Both the position numbers and the translations under genes were made by a program. 16,923 bases of DNA from Methanolobus sp. UBA32 (GTDB lineage Archaea > Halobacteriota > Methanosarcinia > Methanosarcinales > Methanosarcinaceae), in the NCBI GenBank assembly GCA_002507205.1, contig DAZF01000068.1, positions 19,981-36,903 on the forward strand, written 5' to 3'. The notes under the pieces are model-generated. The model ran no database searches, had not been told where the DNA came from, and saw nothing but the letters and a program-made list of their open reading frames with translations. Shown here one piece after another: positions 15,607 through 16,923 of the stretch (the first letter of the stretch is position 1; the number at the start of each line of letters is the position of its first letter).

Positions 15607-16590
15607 ATGCAATTCGAAACTGATGCACCTTTATTTGAAGGTAAAAATATCCTCCTCACAGGTGGAACCGGTTCTTTTGGTAAAAAATTCACTGAAATTG
15701 TACTTCGGGAATGTAATCCAAATAGCTTGAGAATATATTCTAGAGGAGAATTTAATCAATATCAAATGAAACAGGAATTTAGTGATAACCGTCTCCGATT
15801 CCTGATTGGCGATGTTAGGGATAGGGAAAGGCTCTATCGTGCAATGAACGGTATCGATATTGTAGTCCATGCTGCAGCATTAAAACAGGTTCCAGCCTGC
15901 GAGTACAACCCCATAGAGGCTGTAAAGACAAATATTGAGGGCTCTGTCAATGTCATAGATGCAGCCATTGACAATGCCGTTGAAAAGGTAATGGCAATCA
16001 GCACGGATAAAGCAGTTCATCCTGTAAATCTTTACGGAGCGACAAAGATGGTTGCAGAAAAAATGTTCGTTCAGGGCAATACCTATACAGGAAAAGGTAA
16101 AACCAGATTTAGCTGTATTAGATATGGAAATGTAATCGGCAGCCGTGGGAGTGTGATCCCATTGTTCAATGAACAGAAAAAAGATGGTGTTCTAACAATC
16201 ACCGATGAAAGGATGACACGTTTCTGGTTAACTCTTGACCAAGGTGTCCGTTTTGTACTGAACTCCATACAAAGGATGCAGGGAGGGGAGATCTTCATCC
16301 CGAAAATACCTAGTATGAAAATAAGTGATTTGGCAGATGCAATAGCTCCTGAAGCAACAAAAGAATTCACTGGTATAAGACCTGGGGAAAAACTGCATGA
16401 GATAATGATCACAGAAGATGAATCAAGACACGCAAAAGAGTTCTCTGACTACTTTGTTATCGAACCAGAATTCTCATTCTGGAAAAAGGAAAATACCCTT
16501 TCCGGAAAGAGTCTCCCTGACAACTACCGGTACTCCAGTGATATCAACGACAAATGGCTAACAACTGATGAACTGAAAAGAATGTTGTAG
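15607..16590 (+). CDS. pseB: UDP-N-acetylglucosamine 4,6-dehydratase (inverting)
   Basis: The 327-residue SDR matches PseB/FlaA1, which turns UDP-GlcNAc into UDP-2-acetamido-2,6-dideoxy-beta-L-arabino-hexos-4-ulose, the first step to pseudaminic acid and related amino sugars. It has GGTGSFG at 19-25, HAAALKQVPACEYNP at 89-103, the catalytic T133-D134-K135 cluster, Y143-G-A-T-K147, and RYGNVIGSRGSVIPLF, GGEIFIPKIPSMKISDLA and RPGEKLHE further on. Length is normal. It has its own BRE/TATA promoter, and the next gene starts one base after its stop. CapE/FnlA-type multifunctional enzymes are close relatives; the motifs favour PseB but the exact stereochemistry needs testing. The aminotransferase PseC and later steps are not in the window. 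Confidence 0.88.
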   Translation: MQFETDAPLFEGKNILLTGGTGSFGKKFTEIVLRECNPNSLRIYSRGEFNQYQMKQEFSDNRLRFLIGDVRDRERLYRAMNGIDIVVHAAALKQVPACEYNPIEAVKTNIEGSVNVIDAAIDNAVEKVMAISTDKAVHPVNLYGATKMVAEKMFVQGNTYTGKGKTRFSCIRYGNVIGSRGSVIPLFNEQKKDGVLTITDERMTRFWLTLDQGVRFVLNSIQRMQGGEIFIPKIPSMKISDLADAIAPEATKEFTGIRPGEKLHEIMITEDESRHAKEFSDYFVIEPEFSFWKKENTLSGKSLPDNYRYSSDINDKWLTTDELKRML

Positions 16591-16591
16591 T

Positions 16592-16923
16592 ATGCAACCA
16601 ATATACGACAAATTGACACGTGTCAAACATAAAAGAGATGATGGGTGGCTCTCAGAAATAATATCGATGAACTATGTCGATGAACCGTTCAATTGTGTGC
16701 ATACTTATGTAGTATCCATCGAACCCATGAGGACCAGAGCCAATCATTATCACCTAAAAAAAGAGGAGTGGTTAGCTCTTGCTGCCGGAAAGATTAAATT
16801 ATGTTTAAAAGATGTTGTTTCAGGAGAATATGAAGAAATAGTTATGGAATCAACATCAGACACATATGAAGTTATCCATATCAGACCATATGTTGCCCAT
16901 GCGTTAAAGAATATTTCAAAGGG
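16592..16923 (+). CDS. Cupin-domain sugar-modifying protein (partial)
   Basis: Only the first 110 residues are visible; the gene leaves the right edge. It has an RmlC-like cupin pattern: RANHYH with H52 and H54, E59 and G66 spaced as in cupin motif 1, and P99-x3-H103-x3-N107 as motif 2. It resembles small cupins of sugar loci such as WxcM/FdtA ketoisomerases and the cupin part of CapF/WbjC. The ATG at 16592 comes one base after the pseB stop, so it is probably translationally coupled and acts on the PseB product or a linked sugar. No separate ribosome binding site stands out. The exact reaction cannot be given from this fragment. Confidence 0.7.
   Translation, partial: MQPIYDKLTRVKHKRDDGWLSEIISMNYVDEPFNCVHTYVVSIEPMRTRANHYHLKKEEWLALAAGKIKLCLKDVVSGEYEEIVMESTSDTYEVIHIRPYVAHALKNISK

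Noticed and set aside
15443..15628. Minus-strand small ORF in the gap before pseB
   Set aside because: It crosses the inverted repeat, the BRE/TATA promoter and the pseB start, with no ribosome binding site of note.

Overview
The window looks like a chromosomal segment of a methanogenic archaeon, most likely of the Methanosarcinales. The signs are archaeal-type TATA boxes (one with a BRE-like CGAAC before it), ribosome binding sites that pair with an archaeal 16S tail (GGAGG, GAGGTGA, GTGATC), a PUA plus PAPS-reductase-like protein typical of methanogens, and an AT-rich sugar-nucleotide and glycan cluster. The lineage is inferred from family content and signals only; no rRNA or tRNA gene is present.

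Left part, minus strand (1-3268): an incomplete PAPS-reductase-like PP-loop protein with a zinc ribbon and PUA domain (start at 965, C-terminus beyond the left edge), then a tightly coupled pair of flavin/iron-sulfur subunits of the GltA/SudA/NfnB and SudB/NfnA type. A 311-base AT-rich divergent intergenic region follows (3269-3579).

Right part, plus strand (3580-16923): a long run of surface-glycan genes. The first block makes activated sugars: manC (GDP-mannose supply), a nucleotidylyltransferase with a left-handed beta-helix tail, a UDP-glucuronate decarboxylase-like SDR (UDP-xylose), and gmd (GDP-4-keto-6-deoxymannose). A Wzx-type flippase follows. The second block is more unusual: a sugar C-methyltransferase, a glycosyltransferase-FkbM methyltransferase fusion, a small helical protein with no AUG codon at all, a Gmd-like SDR that lacks the expected catalytic Glu and Lys, and a GT-B-like protein. 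After a 14-bp inverted repeat and a clear BRE/TATA promoter, a new unit starts with pseB and a cupin protein cut by the right edge. Together these suggest building and export of a decorated, possibly C-methyl-branched, deoxysugar glycan for the cell surface.

The most notable observation is that two genes in the plus-strand cluster appear to start at non-AUG codons. manC has ATC at 3580 and the small gene has ATA at 12750. Each lies 7-8 bases after a strong GGAGG site, exactly where ATG would be expected, and simple ORF calling truncates the first and misses the second entirely.
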